DNA of 64,000 nt from Prunella strophiata (taxonomy: Eukaryota; Chordata; Aves; Passeriformes; Prunellidae). Shown here in pieces: positions 59,579-64,000 of this stretch (positions within the stretch are counted from its first letter, which is position 1; every line of letters begins with the position of its first letter). The notes below the pieces were generated by a model that did not search any database, was not told the origin of the DNA, and saw only the letters and a program-made list of their open reading frames with translations. The stretch lies in contig JAZBQD010000014.1 in the NCBI GenBank assembly GCA_036583965.1, positions 64,138,395 to 64,202,394 of the forward strand, given 5' to 3'. Made by a program: the position numbers and the translations under genes.

Positions 59579-62500
59579 GAGATTGAGAATTGAGTTTTGA
59601 AATGCAAAAAACTGACTGTAAATTAGGATTGGAAAAAATCTGGGTGAAATCATAAGAAAGTAATAAAGCCTATTTTTGAAAATTTCAAATGGCATTGGAA
59701 TGATGAAATTGCTGGGTGGTTCCACAACTGTCTGAGTGAGATTATCTCAGAGGTCATGTGTAGCTACTTTGACATTATGATGGAATATCTAATGAAGAAG
59801 CTAACAAATAAAAAAAAAATGTCATATCATTAAGAAAAATTCCTTTCTTTTTAAGCTTGTGTCTATTAATTTATATTTCAAGAAGTATTGACAGATAAAT
59901 AGAAACTTCTGAACCTTTCACATTTCAGAGTTCTAACCTGGACAGAAAGATGCTGAGCCCCAGAAACACAACAAAATTCTGGAAATGGTGAGACAGTAAG
60001 TGTAATTCTGACTTCACACACTAAAGTTAGGCTTTTATGCCTCTGACAAATAAGGGGCAAGGCTCCATCTCATACAGCCCAACACCCTGTGCTTATAAAC
60101 AATATTAATATAATATTTTATGACATGAGTCATATAATGTACACAACAGTGCATTATTAATGTTTGAACAACTGAAAATGCAAAAAAGCCCAACTGCACT
60201 GAAAAACCTACCTAAAGTGATCTGCTTGCTGTGGCAGGAAAGTGGCCTCTGCCCACCTCCCTAACACCTCTTTTAGGAGGGACTGGCATCAAATGATACA
60301 TTTCACAGTAGGCATGACTAGGTCAAAACCACTTTAATTTGGAGTAATTTTTCTGACCTACACAAACACATTTATATATATTAACAATTATTTACATTCT
60401 GGTTTAAAGTATGCTTGTTTGATATTTAACTTTCTGGTATTCTGCAGTTTTCTCCAGCTGTAGAATTTGGCAATAGTGCTTCCAGTCACATATTCTCTCA
60501 GCAGTCATGATGGATGCCTAGGGAAGGATTTAAAGACAGGATGGAAATGGAGGGCTGCTTCTAAAAAGCATTCCTTTAAAACAATTGGTTAACCTCCAGG
60601 GTTTTTCTGTTTGCAAACTTCTTGTGCAGGAGAAAATGTCTTCAAAATCATTAGCCATTAATGAGGTTTTATTTATTATTTTTTATCTGGGTTTTGAACA
60701 CATTTTCTTTCAAGGCTGTTTTAGTGACTATCTTTTGCCTAAGACTAAAGATTTTAATCTTTGTCATTAAAGAATGTGTAGTCCTGCACACTGTGCCTCT
60801 CTGCACCTTTGGTCTCTCTGTAATGTTCAATTTAATCTTTTTCCCCTTAGACCCTTAGTTCTGTTTTGGTTCAGACAAAACCTATATCTAATGCTTCCTC
60901 TTCTAGCAGATAGCCTAGTTCCTGAAAAATGTGAACCACTCCACCCTGTGCAACCCTTGCAGTGTCATCATAAGCCTTTGCCTTTCCAAATTTCTGCCTG
61001 GTCATGTGGAGGTTAATTTATAGTTCTCCACCACCATGAGTGCTCTGGACCTTCACCTTCCAGCAAGCCCAGCTGCTGGTGGATGCTGTTGGCCTCTGGT
61101 GGTGCCTGGATCCATCTGTGGGGATATTATGGTCTGCACCAGACAAAAGCCTGTAAACACAAGCTTTTAACAACCTTTCCTTTGGTCTTTTCATATACAA
61201 ATATAAGCAGAGCTTCCTCAGGGAAGGGACTAGATTATATTTTTAATTTAAAAAAATATTTTTTATTTAATCACCTATTAATAATTAGACATCTGAAAAT
61301 GCAAGGGTATGTCTATACTGGTAAGCCCACCTTGAGGTGATCAGTCTTTGCTGCACTTACTGATTAATTGTAATATTTCTTCTCAGTGACAGGTATCATT
61401 ACACCAGCTCTGTATCAACCATATTGACTAAAGGTAGTTTTAGTTTGCTATAGAATTACTCTTAGTATAAAGGAAATGTTCCCTAATTTTTCATTATACA
61501 ACCCTTCATAATTTATAGGGGTGCTTAAGATATAAGCTAAGAAATAGTTGTTCATTTAATGAAGGAATAACAGAACAGAAGCATTGTTAAAGTTCTAGCA
61601 CTGATATTCACAGTTGAACCTAATTCTCCTACTACTTCCACCTGCCAAAAGATCCACCATGGCAGAAAAAGGATAAAACCAAGATAACATGCATGTGTGC
61701 AAAGAACAAAAAAAATGTAAGCATTAAAAAAATAGATTAATGTTTTTATGTCAGGATTTTGTGTGCTTATAGCAATATATGGGCATAAGTAGAAGATTAT
61801 ATATTTTATTATAATATTTTATAGCCTAAGGAGCCAATGAACACTTAGTCTCCTCTCTTCCTCTCCCCCCCCAAAATGTGTTCTGTTATGTGGAAAGAAT
61901 AGTAAATATACAGATCCATTATAAGATCTATGAATTTAGTACAAATTGAACAGACAGATTGCATTTATAGTACAGATGTTCTCTTTATTGGCTAGAAGTC
62001 CAATAAAAGCAGCATTTTGAATTTTAAAATATAAATGTGCAATTTTCATTTTAACATATACAGAACCAGGTAACTGGGTGCACATGGAAATTAACTTTAA
62101 AAGCATTTCTCTTTGCAAAATCCCTATATACAGAGCACATGCCCAGAACTCTGGTTGTTTTCCATTTCAAATTGCCTATAAAATTGGAAGTATTTCCATA
62201 ATTTTAAATTGCTTACATAACATAGGACGGATTGGAATTACAGTTGCTCCCAAATTTGTTTTTATAAGCACCTGAATTTGGAACTGATTCAAATGGCATT
62301 TTAATATGTTCTGGGTCAGGCCATGCTGATTTAATTTACAAAATGAATTTATCAAGAAAAGGGGAAATTTAAAGAAGTGGAAAGTATAATAAAATAAAAA
62401 ACTAAATGGCAGAAATGCACTCACCAAATATAGCTGTGAATTAAGTCAATGTTAAAGGGCAAAATATAAGACTTTGGGCACACTGATGCAAAGATTATGG

Positions 62501-64000
62501 AAAAGCTGATGAAAGCATTCAGAAACTCACAAAGCCATGTCAAGTGATCTTTTGAGTAGCTGGCAAGCTGAAAATCATTTTTTGCTGAGCACACAAGACA
62601 TGAGCTGGTCAATAGTGCATACAAGTGTGAGTAAATCATATTTTGAGACACACCTTTTGGAGCTGATACAAACTCAGCATATTGCTAACATTTAATCATT
62701 GAGAGGACCATTGACATCAGTGCTTGATGTACTCAGGCATTGCACTTGCACACAAAGAGCTTGATGGATTTTTTTTTTCCAAAGTAATATTTGAGTATAT
62801 GAAAGATTCTGACTCTTAACCTCCTCATAAATTTTAGAAAAGATGATTGGAACATCCATTCACTAATTCATGGGTGCATTTTATATAGATTATCATAATT
62901 CAAATTTGGAACACAGAAGTTCCAAAAAACTAGAAATCAAGTGACTGAGTCAGGATGCTCAGTTCAAAAGGTTATATTGTTGGCTAACATGTGTGTTAGT
63001 TCTTCTTCCAAAAAAGTGTAATTGCCCAGATTTTCAGCACTCTGATGTTCTAGTTTGTCTGAGAGCTGGACCCACGTGTTAGATGTCTCATATGTTTCAT
63101 AAAATCCTAAAGATGCTATGAAATACAAAAGGAGAAAACTGCCAACTGCTGAATTGCCAGCAGGGCTGGGCTTCTACCACCTGTAGGGACCTTGGATTTT
63201 TCCAGCCAAGCTTACCCCTGCCCATCAGTGAACTTGTTGAAACAAGGCTGTAAACCTTCAGGCTACCTGGATGAAAGGTGTTCTGGTTGTATATTTATGG
63301 ATTAATATAATATTCAATTAAAAGCAAATGAATGATGAAAGCAATGTTAAAAGAGTGAAATTATTATTATGATCTGCTGAATTTTCTATAGTCCTGCTAA
63401 TTAAAAAAAAAAAATCCTAACCCTTCTATTAAAACAAAGCAGGTATTTCAACCAATAAACCAGCATATTCAATCAATCAAAAAAAAAAAAAAAAGAATTA
63501 TCAAAGAAGGACAAATAACTATTAGAAAAAATTAAAAGCAGAGAGCAACAATCAAGCAAGACCCAAGAAGAATCCAAACTTTAAGAAGAAAAGCTCCTTT
63601 CGGGTACATGGCTGCTTAGCAGAGGGTTTCTCCTCCAACACACATGAAAATACAGTTCTTTTATCACACAAGGCCATCACTCACATATGCTGGTATGGAC
63701 ATACTTGAACACAGATGAGTGTGTGCCACTCATTTCAGATAACATTTCAAAATGTGTGTTCTTAGTAGGCACAATCTAAAATAAATAATATTCACAAATT
63801 ATTTTGGAATCCTTCTTGAAGAATGAAGCCAGCATAAAGGATTTTCTAAGATAACTGCTCCCTTTAAAATAATATTAATAACTTTGTAAAAATGTTGGGT
63901 CTTTTATAGGATGGGGTTTTTTTTGTTTTATTTTGTTTTGAGGTTTCTTTGCAATTTAGTAAGAAAAAATTTAAGGATAAAGTGTGAAAATATTTTCATG
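59579..64000. other. Unique AT-rich noncoding sequence
   Basis: No gene or recognised interspersed repeat in the last 4.4 kb. A 16-A tract lies at 63479-63494, a C run at 61865-61872, and a T/G-rich patch at 63916-63940. Open frames are 85 codons or fewer with no known motif. Confidence 0.45.

Noticed and set aside
1..64000. Prokaryotic or phage features (operons, CRISPR, IS elements)
   Set aside because: No long open frames, ribosome sites, spaced direct repeats or transposase reading frames; the sequence is vertebrate noncoding DNA.

Overview
The window looks like noncoding DNA from a bird, probably a songbird. It is AT-rich and CpG-poor. It carries at least seven decayed CR1 LINE insertions in both orientations. 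Their 3' ends have the avian form, with a 'TTCCAACC...ATTCTGTGATTCT'-type tail or its reverse complement starting 'TCACAGAAT'. It also has a retroviral solo LTR with a 6-bp target duplication, as the ERVK-type elements common in passerines produce. There are no operons, Shine-Dalgarno sites, CRISPR arrays or other prokaryotic features. The bird assignment is firm from the CR1 tails; the songbird assignment is inference.

No protein-coding gene, exon, rRNA or tRNA could be supported. The longest open frames are 163, 142, 135 and 135 codons. They match no family I recognise, and several lie inside repeats. The only recognisable protein fragment is a relic of the C-terminal end of CR1 ORF2 near 10.57-10.72 kb. 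The window is best read as intergenic or deep intronic sequence.

Layout: 0-6 kb is unique sequence, with a purine-rich block at 3.64-4.36 kb. At 5.96-6.82 kb a minus-strand CR1 is split by a solo LTR. From 6.8 to 8.9 kb lie a GC-richer patch and then two blocks dense in homeodomain/FOX/POU-like motifs that look like conserved noncoding elements. At 9.94-10.83 kb two plus-strand CR1 copies lie close together. 10.8-24.2 kb is mostly unique, with simple repeats. CR1 copies follow at 24.24 and 29.54 kb, with a possible LTR at 30.2 kb. 30.5-57.9 kb is a long, nearly repeat-free stretch holding several AT-rich palindromes and further candidate regulatory blocks (44.8, 46.96 and 48.4-49.1 kb). Minus-strand CR1 copies lie at 57.89 and 59.36 kb, and the rest is AT-rich unique sequence.

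I found no convincing new biological system. The best leads are candidate enhancers (8.3-8.9 kb, 7.3-7.9 kb, 46.9-47.1 kb, 48.4-49.1 kb), a 32-bp palindrome at 55.09 kb, and a short unassigned dispersed repeat shared by 11.26 and 59.04 kb. All need alignment to other bird genomes, which could not be done here.
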